This document shows positions 9,110 to 16,999 of a stretch of DNA of 64,000 bases, in pieces (the stretch's first letter is position 1; every line of letters starts with the position of its first letter). The stretch lies in contig DATAXV010000030.1 in the NCBI GenBank assembly GCA_036272915.1, positions 1 through 64,000 on the forward strand. Direction: 5' to 3'. Both the position numbers and the translations under genes were made by a program. The notes beneath the pieces were generated by a model. The model was not told the origin of the DNA and made no database searches. It was given only the letters and a program-made list of their open reading frames with translations. The DNA comes from DATAXV01 sp036272915. Lineage in GTDB: Bacteria; Chloroflexota; Dormibacteria; Dormibacterales; Dormibacteraceae.

Positions 9110-9275
9110 CGCAGGCCGGTCTCCTGGCTCGTGGAGCGTCGTCTCGAACCGCCTTCCGGGGAGCCTGGCTCCCCGTGGCATCCGGGCCCGAGACCCTCCA
9201 CCCACAGTTGCGCGACAGCGCCGGATTTGGCCTCGATGCGCCGCACCGGCTTCCCGTCACCCGCAGGGTGCGGCG
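9110..9275 (-). promoter_or_regulatory. cobalamin (B12) riboswitch
   Basis: On the minus strand the leader holds GGGAAGCCGGTG (complement of 9244-9255), the B12 box with GCTGTCGCGCAACTGT (complement of about 9204-9219), a GATGCCACGGGGAGCCAGG segment, and GAGCCAGGAGACC (complement of 9118-9130). These conserved core blocks occur in the canonical order of AdoCbl riboswitches. A hairpin pairing GCTCTCC with GGGAGAGC follows before the ribosome binding site of the lipoprotein gene, a plausible expression platform about 95 nt long. Confidence 0.93.
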
Positions 9276-9281
9276 ATTATG
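9276..9281 (-). promoter_or_regulatory. -10 element for the riboswitch transcript
   Basis: CATAAT on the minus strand lies two bases after the TAG stop of the upstream ABC gene and 6-10 bases before the riboswitch 5' end. No good -35 hexamer is visible. It would give the transport operon its own promoter, independent of the ABC gene. Confidence 0.45.
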
Positions 9282-9283
9282 CC

Positions 9284-10735
9284 CTACTCGGTGCGGAGGG
9301 CGCGTATCGGGTCGAGGGCTGATGCGCGCAGCGCCGGGAGCACCCCGCTGAAGAGGCTCAGGGCCAGCGCCAGGAAGACGCTGGCGACGATCACCCAGGG
9401 GCTCATGTCGAAGAACCTCCCGCCGGCGATGAGCCCGCCGACGCGGGAGAGGATGACCGCCAGCACCGGTCCGAGCACGGCCGTGCTGACGCCGATCAGG
9501 GTCGACTCGGCGACGAAGAGCAGGGCCACGTCCTGGGTCCTCGCCCCCAGCGCCTTGAGCACGCCGATCTCCCGGGTGCGATCGACGACCGTGGTCAGCA
9601 TCGTGTTGACGATCCCGAAGCCGGCGATGATCAGGGCGACGAAGGCCAGGAAGGCCAGCCCCCTGCCCATGCTCGCCCCGCGGATCGACAGGATCAGCGC
9701 GGCCAGGGCGATGCCGAGCACGGCGCCGGTCGCGGTGCGGAGGGTGCGGGTGGGCCGGCGGCCGCTCTCCTCCAGGCCCATGAGCAGCGCGTCCCGCGGC
9801 TGGAGCCGGGTGACCGGCGGTGCCGGCACCGGCGCCCTCGCCGTCTGCCGGTCGCCGCCCGAGTCGGCGACGACGCGGCCGTCGCGAAGGCGGATCACGC
9901 GGTCGGCGTAGCGGGCGACCTCGGGATCGTGGGTGACCATGATCACCGTCATCCCTCGCCGGTGCAGCTCGCGGAGCAGGGAGATGATCTGCTCCCCGCC
10001 CATCGAGTCCAGGTTGCCGGTCGGCTCGTCGGCGAGGATCAGGCCGGGCTGGTTGGCCAGCGCCCGGGCCATGGCCACGCGCTGCTGCTCACCGCCGGAG
10101 AGCTGTCCGGGCAGGAAGGCGGCCCGGTGGTCCAGACCCATCAGGCTGAGCAGCCAGCGGCCGCGCTCGCCGCGCTGCACCGGCGGCACGCCGGCCAGGG
10201 TCATCGGCAGCTCCACGTTCTCCTGGGCGGTGAGGCTCCCGATCAGGTTGAAGAACTGGAAGACCGTTCCCACCCGCTGCAGCCGGTAGTCCTCGAGGGC
10301 GGCCGGGCCGAGCTGGCTGAGCGGCAGCCCGGCGGCGTGGATGGTGCCCGAGGAGGGCCGGTCCAGGCCGCCGAGAAGGTGCAGCAGCGTCGACTTGCCG
10401 CAGCCGGAGGGGCCGGTGATGCAGACGAACTCGCCCGGGGCGATCTCCAGCGACACCTCGCTGAGGGCGACGGTGGTGACGTCGCCGGAGCCGTATACCC
10501 GGGACAAGTGCTGGGCCCGGATCCCCACCGCCTGGGTGAGGATGCCCCTGGCCTCCGCGGGCTTGGGTTCAGAAGGGTGTGTCGGTTCGCCGCCCTCCGG
10601 CAGACGAGATGACGCCGGGCTCGGCGCCGGTCCCACCGGGTTCGGATCGAAGTGCGAGTCGTCTGGCTGGAGTGGGGCCATGCTCTCCGCCACGGCCATG
10701 AGTGTACCTGGGCCCGCCCGTCCTGCGGTGGCCAT
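9284..10735 (-). CDS. MacB-like ABC protein: ATPase fused to a minimal FtsX permease
   Basis: Residues about 70-290 form an ABC ATPase of the LolD/MacB type (GPSGCGKST, LSGGEQQRVAMARAL, LILADEPTGNLD). After a proline-rich linker come four hydrophobic segments (near residues 340-360, 365-385, 410-435, 450-475), including the FtsX-type stretch around DRTREIGVLKALGA. MacB has a roughly 200-residue extracytoplasmic domain between TM1 and TM2; here only a few residues separate them. The start is uncertain: ATGs at 10735, 10699 and 10681 are all possible, and the first 60 residues are low complexity. Substrate unknown. Confidence 0.85.
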   Translation of the reverse strand: MATAGRAGPGTLMAVAESMAPLQPDDSHFDPNPVGPAPSPASSRLPEGGEPTHPSEPKPAEARGILTQAVGIRAQHLSRVYGSGDVTTVALSEVSLEIAPGEFVCITGPSGCGKSTLLHLLGGLDRPSSGTIHAAGLPLSQLGPAALEDYRLQRVGTVFQFFNLIGSLTAQENVELPMTLAGVPPVQRGERGRWLLSLMGLDHRAAFLPGQLSGGEQQRVAMARALANQPGLILADEPTGNLDSMGGEQIISLLRELHRRGMTVIMVTHDPEVARYADRVIRLRDGRVVADSGGDRQTARAPVPAPPVTRLQPRDALLMGLEESGRRPTRTLRTATGAVLGIALAALILSIRGASMGRGLAFLAFVALIIAGFGIVNTMLTTVVDRTREIGVLKALGARTQDVALLFVAESTLIGVSTAVLGPVLAVILSRVGGLIAGGRFFDMSPWVIVASVFLALALSLFSGVLPALRASALDPIRALRTE

Positions 10736-10778
10736 CTCTATGACCGGCCATCGTCCGGGATGCCCGGACAGGGCGTCG

Positions 10779-11456
10779 TCAGGTCCGCCGCCAGGGCTGC
10801 TCGAGCCAGGCGATGGCGGCCGCTAGGCCGACCCCGCCGAGGAACAGGCCCCCGAACACATCCGACTGCCAGTGAACGCCGAGGTACAGGCGGTCGAGGC
10901 CCATCAGGACGATCAGCGCCAGCGCCACCGGCATGGCCAGCCGGGCGGCGGGCCCGGGGGGGGCGAGACGCCGGACGACGAAACCGATCAGTCCGTAGAC
11001 GATCACGGTCCTGACCATGTGGCCACTGGGGAAGGGGCTGCTGGCGAAGCCGCGAAGAAAAGGGAGGAAGCCGAGGAGCGAGGGACCGTCGGGGTGGCTG
11101 ACGGTCAGCCCGGGCGCGGGCTGGAACACCAGCTGCTTGTAGATGACCTCGATGATGATGGCCATGGGCAGGACCAGAACCGCCCAGGCCTCGTTCTCGA
11201 ATCCGGTCCGGCGCAGGTAGACGAAGAGGCCGATCGCGAGCAGCCCGGTGACCACCGAGCTGCCCAGCTCGGAGAAGCAGTCGAGGGTGCCCCGCAGGGG
11301 TGGGAACCAGAAGCTCTGGAAGAACTCGGCGACCTCGCGGTCGGCGATGCGGGCGGTCCCGGTGGTGACGAGGATGCTCTCCAGCAGAAAGCAGCCTCCG
11401 AGGATGGCGCAGGCCCAGAGCATGCGTCTCGATGTCGCCGTCGGCCCCCGGGTCAT
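10779..11456 (-). CDS. PAP2-family membrane phosphatase
   Basis: A 225-residue protein with about six transmembrane helices and the PAP2 active-site motifs: KQLVFQPAP (usual K-x6-RP, here with Q replacing R), PSGH, and DRLYLGVHWQSDVFGG (usual SR-x5-H-x3-D, with S replaced by D). Family members dephosphorylate lipid phosphates such as undecaprenyl diphosphate or phosphatidate. The changes in motifs 1 and 3 make activity less certain. The ABC gene starts 43 bp downstream on the same strand, so they may be cotranscribed. Confidence 0.85.
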   Translation of the reverse strand: MTRGPTATSRRMLWACAILGGCFLLESILVTTGTARIADREVAEFFQSFWFPPLRGTLDCFSELGSSVVTGLLAIGLFVYLRRTGFENEAWAVLVLPMAIIIEVIYKQLVFQPAPGLTVSHPDGPSLLGFLPFLRGFASSPFPSGHMVRTVIVYGLIGFVVRRLAPPGPAARLAMPVALALIVLMGLDRLYLGVHWQSDVFGGLFLGGVGLAAAIAWLEQPWRRT

Positions 11457-11736
11457 GCGGCCGTCCTGCGCATCTGGTTCATCACGTGCATAGTGCCAGC
11501 CGCCGCCGTCCCGGCGGGGCGGTCGAGCGGGAAGGCGGTTGGGGCGGGCTCGTCGACGATCACCCGCGGCATCCGGTGCGGCTCGCCCAGCCCGGCGGCG
11601 CCGAGGGGGCCTGGACCTCCTCCTGTGTCGCCGGCGCGATGCGCCGGGGCTCGGGCTGACTGCCCTCCAGGCGGGCCGGGCCGGGTTCGAGCCCGACCGA
11701 CGGGACTTACCCGGCGCTGAGCGCCGTCGCCTCGCC
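11457..11736. other. gene-free stretch
   Basis: No convincing coding region is seen on either strand between the PAP2 gene and the repeats at 11737. Open frames here are short and low complexity, without recognisable motifs. It may be degenerated mobile-element DNA, given the adjacent repeats. Confidence 0.4.
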
Positions 11737-11805
11737 GCTCTGACACAACTCTCAATGCCGCTCTGACACAGCTTTGAGTGCCATTCTCACACGACCGAAA
11801 TGCAA
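11737..11805. repeat. three tandem 22-23 bp repeats, insertion-sequence-end-like
   Basis: Two adjacent 23-bp units (11737-11759 and 11760-11782) both begin GCTCTGACACA and end TGCC, with 4 mismatches between them. A third, more diverged unit follows at 11783-11805 (TTCTCACACGAC then AAATGC). Serial copies of a transposase-binding motif are typical of one end of IS21-like elements, but no transposase gene is nearby. It looks like a solitary IS end or remnant. Confidence 0.5.
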
Positions 11806-11876
11806 GGTGCCGCGGAGCACAGACGGTGTCCGGGTGAGGTTCCGCGATCATGTCTCCTGGACTGCCGCCCGGGAGC

Positions 11877-12701
11877 TCAGCGCTGGCAGTACCGGCAGAA
11901 CACGGCGCTCCGGCCAGCGATCCGGGTCAGGGACAGCGGCCTCGAGCACCGGGCGCAGGGCTCGCCCGCCCGGCCGTAGACGAGCAGCCGCTCCTGGAAC
12001 TGGCCCTCGCGGCCGAGGGAATCGCGGTAGTCGCGCACGGTGCTGCCGCGCCTCTCGATGGCCTCGGCGATGATCTCGCCGATCGCGCGGCGGAGGCGGC
12101 GGACGGCGTCGATGCTCAGGCTCCCGGCCGCCCGCGTGGGGCGGACCCGCGCGCGGAACAGGGCCTCGTCGGCGTAGATGTTGCCGACCCCGGCGACGAT
12201 CCCCTGATCGAGCAGCAGCGCCTTGATCGGCGCCGTGCGGCCGTGGAGGCGGCGGGCCAGGTCCGCCGCCCGGAAGGTGGGGTCGAGCGGCTCCGGGCCC
12301 AGCGCCGGCATCGTGCCGCTGGTCAGGAGCTCGGCCTCGGTGCCGAGCAGCAGTCTGCCGAACCGGCGCGGGTCGCGATAGCGGAGCTGGCCGCCGTCGT
12401 CCAGATCCAGGATCAGATGCAGGTGGTCGGGCTCGGGGTCGAGCGGCGAGGCGGGGCTGAGCTGGCCGGTCATGCCCAGGTGGACGACCAGCCACCGGCC
12501 CGAGGGGTCGGGCAAGATCAGGTACTTCCCCCGCCGCCCGACCCCAGCGAAGTGGTGGCCCGGAAGCTCGGCGACGAAGGACTCGGGATCGGGGTAGCGG
12601 ACCAGGCCGGGGGCCCGGAGCCGGCAGGCGGTGACGGTGCGGCCGATGATCGCCGGCCGGAGGCACCGGGCGACGGTCTCGACCTCGGGCAGCTCCGGCA
12701 C
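11877..12701 (-). CDS. mutM: formamidopyrimidine-DNA glycosylase MutM
   Basis: Removes 8-oxoguanine and other oxidised purines and cleaves the abasic site. The 274-residue protein begins PELPEVETV, supplying the catalytic N-terminal proline and glutamate after Met removal. It has the helix-two-turn-helix GVGNIYADEALF and a C-terminal zinc finger CARC...CRYC ending FCRYCQR. The GTG start lies one base after the polA stop (TGACGTG), so it is translationally coupled to DNA polymerase I, pairing lesion removal with repair synthesis. Confidence 0.97.
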   Translation of the reverse strand: MPELPEVETVARCLRPAIIGRTVTACRLRAPGLVRYPDPESFVAELPGHHFAGVGRRGKYLILPDPSGRWLVVHLGMTGQLSPASPLDPEPDHLHLILDLDDGGQLRYRDPRRFGRLLLGTEAELLTSGTMPALGPEPLDPTFRAADLARRLHGRTAPIKALLLDQGIVAGVGNIYADEALFRARVRPTRAAGSLSIDAVRRLRRAIGEIIAEAIERRGSTVRDYRDSLGREGQFQERLLVYGRAGEPCARCSRPLSLTRIAGRSAVFCRYCQR

Positions 12702-12702
12702 G

Positions 12703-15402
12703 TCAGCCGACGACGGTGGCCAGCGGCCGCATCTCCGCCCAGTTGCGCCCCGAACGGGCCTCGACCTCGAGCCGGCTCTGCAGCTCGTAGGCTCCGGTCA
12801 TCACCCGCGGCACCATCTCCGAGAAAGTGGAGAGCTCGGACTCGGGAAGCTCGAAGACCAGCTCGTCGTGCACCTGGAGCAGCATCCGGCCGCGAAGCTC
12901 GGCGCCGTCGATCTCCTCGGCCAGCCGGACCATCGCGATCTTGATGATGTCGGCGGCCAGCGACTGGATCGGGAAGTTGACCGCCATCCGCTCCGCCCCC
13001 TGGCGCAGCGAGTAGTTGGGGGATCGCAGGTCGGGGATGGAGCGGCGGCGGCCGGTGGCGCTGATCACCACCCCCTCCTCGCGCGCTCTCACCCTGATGC
13101 CGTCCAGCCAGCGGCCGAGGTGCGCGTAGGTCGCCCAGTACTCGCGCAGGAAGTCCCTCGCCTCGTCGCGCGGGATGCCCATCTGCTGCGAGAGCCCGAA
13201 CTCGCCCTGCCCGTAGATCGATCCGAAGTTGGCGACCTTGGCCAGCCGGCGCTGCAGCGGCTCCACCTCCTCCAGCGGCACCTTGAAGATGCGGGCGGCG
13301 GTGGCGGCGTGGATGTCGTGGCCGGCGGCGAACGCGCCCAGCAGCTCGGGGTCCTCGGAGAGGTGGGCGGCGATGCGCAGCTCGATCTGGGAGTAGTCGG
13401 CGGCGAGCAGGACCTGGTCGTCGGCCCTGGCCCGGAACGCGTGCCGGATGCGCTGCCCGAGGTCGGTGCGCATGGGGATGTTCATCAGGTTGGGATTGGT
13501 CGAGGAGAGGCGGCCGGTCGCCGTCGAGGCCTGGTTCCAGGACGTGTGGACGCGCCCGGTGACGGGATCGACCAGCGCCGGCAGGGCGTCGACGTAGGTC
13601 GACTTGAGCTTCTGCAGCTGGCGGTGGTCCAGCACCTCGGCCACCACCGGGTGCCGGTCGCGGAGCGCCTCCAGGGTGTCGGCGTCGGTCGAGTAGCCGG
13701 TCTTGGTCCGGCGCCCGACGGGGAGCCCCAGCTCCTCGAAGAGCAGCTTGGCCAGCTGCTGGGGCGCGTTGATGTTGAACTCGCGGCCGGCCAGCCGGTG
13801 GATCTCCTTCTCCAGCACCTCCAGCTGCTGGGCCAGCTCCGTCTGCATCTCCACCAGGTAGGCGACGTCGACGGTGACGCCGTCCTGCTCCATGACGGCG
13901 AGCACGCCGGCCAGGGGCAGCTCGACCTCATGGAAGAGGTAGTCGACGCCGAGGTTGCGCATCTCCGTCTCGAGCACGTCGCGCAGGGCCAGCGTCGCCC
14001 TGGCCCGGCGCCCGGCGAACTCGGCCAGGTCGACCAGCGGCAGCTCCGAGGGCTTGCGGGCGGCGCGGCCGGTCCCGAAGGTGTCCTCGGGCGACCGGAG
14101 GTCCATGCCCAGCAGGTCGCGGGCCAGGTCCTCGAGGCGGGGGTCGCGCGAGCCGGCGCCGAGCAGGTACGCGGCGAGGTAGCTGGACCCGCGCCAGGCG
14201 AAGGGCCCGGTGATCCCGTGGGCGATCAGGGCCAGCTCCTGCTCCTTGACGTCGTGCGCCTGCAGCGGCACCGACTCCAGCACCGGCCGGATCCGGCCCA
14301 GCTGGGCGGCGGGCACGTACCAGGTCTCCTCGCCCGAGGCCAGGCCCACCCCGAGCAGCCTGCCCGAGCGCGCCGACCCGCCCTCGACAAGACCGAAGAC
14401 GCCGAGCGCCTCGACGTCGGCCAGGCGCGCGGCCAGCGCCTCGGCGGCGCCGTCGTCCTCGACCAGGGTGACGTCCCCGGCCTCCTGGGGCTCGAACAGG
14501 ATCGCCGCCTGGTGGGGCATGGCGTCGGGCACGGGCAGGCGCTGCAGCAGCTGGCGGAACTCCAGCTCCTCGAAGACGGTGCGCGCCGCGTCCTGGTCGT
14601 AGTGCAGCCAGGAGGCCGCCCTGAGGTCGAGCTCGACGTCGAGATCGGTGCGGATGGTGACGAGCTGCTTGGCCACCATCACCTGCTCCCGGCGCTCCTC
14701 GAGGTTGTTCCTCACCCGAGGCTGGGTGATCTCGTCGAGCGACTCCAGCAGGTGCTCGACCGAGCCGAAGCGCTGGATCAGCTGCGAGGCGGTCTTCTCG
14801 CCCACGCCGGGCACGCCGGGGACGTTGTCCGAGGTGTCGCCGCGCAGCGCCTTGTAGTCGATCAGCGCCGAGGGCTCCAGGCCGTAGCGCTGGCGCACCT
14901 GCTCGGGGCCGTAGACGACGGTGTCGCTGATGCCCCGCCGCGGCACCAAGGCCTCGACCGTGTCCGAGACCAGCTGCAGGCAGTCGAGGTCGCCGGAGAC
15001 GATGGTGACCTTGAGCCCGGCCGCCTCGCCCTGCCGGGCGAGGGTGCCGATGACGTCGTCGGCCTCGTGGCCCTCGACCCCGAAGCAGGGGATGGAGAGC
15101 GCGCCCAGCACCCGCCGGCAGAGCTCGAACTGGGGCCGCAGGTCGTCGGGCGTGGCCTTGCGCGTCTCCTTGTAGGCGGGATAGGTGGCCAGGCGCTCGG
15201 TCGGCCGTCCGATGTCGAAGGCGGCGATCGCGTACTCGGGCCTCGAGGTCAGCACCAGGGGCAGCATCGAGGTGAACCCGTAGACGGCGTTGGTCACCTG
15301 GCCGGCGGTGGTGCTCATCGGCGGCAGCGCGTGGTAGGCCCGGTGGATCAGGCTGTGAGCGTCGAGCAGGACCAGGTGGCCTCGGCGGGCGGAGCGTGGC
15401 AC
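12703..15402 (-). CDS. polA: DNA polymerase I
   Basis: Repair and Okazaki-fragment polymerase, 899 residues. The N-terminal 5'-3' exonuclease (LLDAHSLIHRAYHA, SGDLDCLQLV, GVPGVGEKTA) is intact, and the C-terminal polymerase domain shows DYSQIELRIAAHLSEDP, the O-helix around RRLAKVANFGSIYGQG, and VHDELVFE. The middle 3'-5' exonuclease region (near residues 300-480) lacks the DxE metal-binding motif, with VFGLVEGG at the expected place, so proofreading is probably absent, as in Taq. The GTG at 15402 is the only sensible start; the frame upstream belongs to the opposite-strand gene. Confidence 0.97.
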   Translation of the reverse strand: MPRSARRGHLVLLDAHSLIHRAYHALPPMSTTAGQVTNAVYGFTSMLPLVLTSRPEYAIAAFDIGRPTERLATYPAYKETRKATPDDLRPQFELCRRVLGALSIPCFGVEGHEADDVIGTLARQGEAAGLKVTIVSGDLDCLQLVSDTVEALVPRRGISDTVVYGPEQVRQRYGLEPSALIDYKALRGDTSDNVPGVPGVGEKTASQLIQRFGSVEHLLESLDEITQPRVRNNLEERREQVMVAKQLVTIRTDLDVELDLRAASWLHYDQDAARTVFEELEFRQLLQRLPVPDAMPHQAAILFEPQEAGDVTLVEDDGAAEALAARLADVEALGVFGLVEGGSARSGRLLGVGLASGEETWYVPAAQLGRIRPVLESVPLQAHDVKEQELALIAHGITGPFAWRGSSYLAAYLLGAGSRDPRLEDLARDLLGMDLRSPEDTFGTGRAARKPSELPLVDLAEFAGRRARATLALRDVLETEMRNLGVDYLFHEVELPLAGVLAVMEQDGVTVDVAYLVEMQTELAQQLEVLEKEIHRLAGREFNINAPQQLAKLLFEELGLPVGRRTKTGYSTDADTLEALRDRHPVVAEVLDHRQLQKLKSTYVDALPALVDPVTGRVHTSWNQASTATGRLSSTNPNLMNIPMRTDLGQRIRHAFRARADDQVLLAADYSQIELRIAAHLSEDPELLGAFAAGHDIHAATAARIFKVPLEEVEPLQRRLAKVANFGSIYGQGEFGLSQQMGIPRDEARDFLREYWATYAHLGRWLDGIRVRAREEGVVISATGRRRSIPDLRSPNYSLRQGAERMAVNFPIQSLAADIIKIAMVRLAEEIDGAELRGRMLLQVHDELVFELPESELSTFSEMVPRVMTGAYELQSRLEVEARSGRNWAEMRPLATVVG

Positions 15403-15501
15403 CTGCCAATTCTGGCCCGTGCGACGGAGGAACGCGTGGCCGTCAGGTCCGCCAAGGTGGCGGTAACATGGGCCACGAGTCGTCGAAGACGAGAAGGAGG
15501 C

Positions 15502-16059
15502 ATGGGCAAAACGGACGGTCTGATCGAGATGTCGGTGGACAGCATCAGGATGCACTCCCCGACCCAGCACTACGTCGTCTTCCTCAAGGAACAGGAGACC
15601 GGGCGCTTCCTGCCGATCTGGATCGACGCCGCCCAGGCGACGTCGATCGCCTTCAAGATCCAGGGCATGACGCAGCCTCGGCCGATGACGCACGACCTGA
15701 TGATCAACACCCTGCGCGAGCTTGGCGTCGACATCACCCGCGTGGTCGTGACCGAGCTCCGCGAGGACATCTACATCGCCCGTCTCCACCTGCGCCACGG
15801 CAGCCGCGACGTCGACCTCGACTGCCGCTCGAGCGACGCCATCGCGCTGGCGGTCCGCGCCGAGTGCCCGATCTACGTCGACGCCGGCGTCCTCGAGCGC
15901 AACGGCGTGCCGGCGGAGAAGGATCAGGAGGGCGAACAGGAGGAGAGCGAGAACACGCTCAGCGAGGAGCGGCTGGCCGTCTTCCGCGAGCTGGTCAACA
16001 ACCTCGACCTCCCCGACCTGCCCGACGAGCCGGACGGGGGCAAACCCTCGAACTCGTGA
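15502..16059 (+). CDS. bifunctional nuclease family (DUF151) protein
   Basis: A 185-residue protein with the DUF151 domain in residues 1-135: HYVVFLKEQETGRFLPIWIDAAQATSIAF, then RPMTHDLM and CRSSDAIALAVRAECPIYV. Homologues are described as nucleases acting on DNA and RNA; the physiological role in bacteria is unclear. The C-terminus is a highly acidic tail. GAAGGAGG lies 1 base before the ATG. It is divergent from polA with 99 bp between; TAACAT at 15464-15469 could be its -10. A GC-rich 8-bp hairpin (16065-16084) follows the gene. Confidence 0.88.
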   Translation: MGKTDGLIEMSVDSIRMHSPTQHYVVFLKEQETGRFLPIWIDAAQATSIAFKIQGMTQPRPMTHDLMINTLRELGVDITRVVVTELREDIYIARLHLRHGSRDVDLDCRSSDAIALAVRAECPIYVDAGVLERNGVPAEKDQEGEQEESENTLSEERLAVFRELVNNLDLPDLPDEPDGGKPSNS

Positions 16060-16111
16060 CCTGAGCCTCCCCCGGCGGGGAGGCGGCGGTGCGGTATGGT
16101 TCGTCTCCGAC

Positions 16112-16999
16112 ATGGCATCCCGCATCGCCCTGGTGACGGACTCGACCTCGGACCTGCCCGCCGACCTCGCCCGCACCTTCGGCGTCACGGTGGTGCCGGA
16201 GACGGTCTCCCTCGGCGGCCAGAGCTACCTGGACGGCGTCGACATCACCGCCGACGAGTTCTATCGGAAGCTGGCCGCGACCGACGAGATGCCGATCACG
16301 TCGACCCCCTCGCCCGGCCGGTTCGCCGAGATCTACGGGGCCCTGCTCGAGAACCACGACCAGATCCTCTCGCTGCACCTGCCGGCGTCGATGAGCGGGA
16401 CCATCGCCGCCGCCACCCAGGGCGCCAACCTGGCCCAGCCGGAGCGGATCCACATCGTCGACACCGAGGTCGTGTCGATGGCCCTGGGCCTGCTCGTGCT
16501 GGCCGCCGCCAAGGCCTCCGGCGAGCACGAGCAGGAGAGCTCCGAGGAGATCTGGCGCCGGGTCGAGCCGGTCCGCGACGGCATGCGCGTGCACTTCATG
16601 GTCGGGACCCTGGAGTACCTGCGCCGCGGTGGGCGCATCGGCCGGGCCAGCGCCCTCGTCGGCTCGGTCCTGCAGGTGAAGCCGGTCCTCACCCTGACCG
16701 ACGGCGTGATCACGCCGCTGGAGCGGGTGAGGACGCGGGAGAAGGCGCTGAACCGGGTGATCGACCTGGCCCGCGACCGCGGCGAGAAGCTGTGCGCCTG
16801 CGTCGGCCACTCGGCCGCCCCCGAGCTGTGCGACCGCCTCTCGGCGGCGCTCGAGGATCAGTGCGAGACGCTGCTCGCCTTCCCGCTGGGACCGGTGGTC
16901 GGCGCCCACGCCGGACCCGGCACGGTCGGTGTCGGGGCCTACCCGGCCGACCTCTTCCCGCTCGGCATCGGCCGCTTCAGCGCGGCCGCCGCCAGCTGA
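16112..16999 (+). CDS. DegV-family fatty-acid-binding protein
   Basis: A 295-residue DegV protein, a family that binds acyl chains and in Firmicutes (FakB) presents fatty acids to the kinase FakA. Recognisable features are ALVTDSTSDLPADLA at the N-terminus, TSTPSPGRF, LPASMSGT, and EYLRRGGRIGRASALVG. No FakA-type kinase is in the window. The ATG at 16112 follows a TATGGT box by 11 bases, implying a very short leader and no Shine-Dalgarno. The 3' end overlaps the convergent hydrolase gene by 23 bases. Confidence 0.92.
   Translation: MASRIALVTDSTSDLPADLARTFGVTVVPETVSLGGQSYLDGVDITADEFYRKLAATDEMPITSTPSPGRFAEIYGALLENHDQILSLHLPASMSGTIAAATQGANLAQPERIHIVDTEVVSMALGLLVLAAAKASGEHEQESSEEIWRRVEPVRDGMRVHFMVGTLEYLRRGGRIGRASALVGSVLQVKPVLTLTDGVITPLERVRTREKALNRVIDLARDRGEKLCACVGHSAAPELCDRLSAALEDQCETLLAFPLGPVVGAHAGPGTVGVGAYPADLFPLGIGRFSAAAAS

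Noticed and set aside
11650..11715. second tRNA-like sequence, GGGTTCGAGCCC
   Set aside because: The hairpin has a 6-nt loop rather than 7 and no other tRNA arms nearby; chance palindrome in GC-rich DNA.
12631..15480. very long open frame on the plus strand opposite polA
   Set aside because: It continues in frame into the real DUF151 gene, but codons before 15502 give low-complexity Gly/Arg/Leu-rich protein. This is the usual antisense shadow in high-GC DNA; polA on the other strand is conserved throughout.
16065..16084. GC hairpin after the DUF151 gene as a terminator
   Set aside because: A perfect 8-bp stem but no T-run, and degV starts 28 bp later on the same strand; it may be partial attenuation or nothing.
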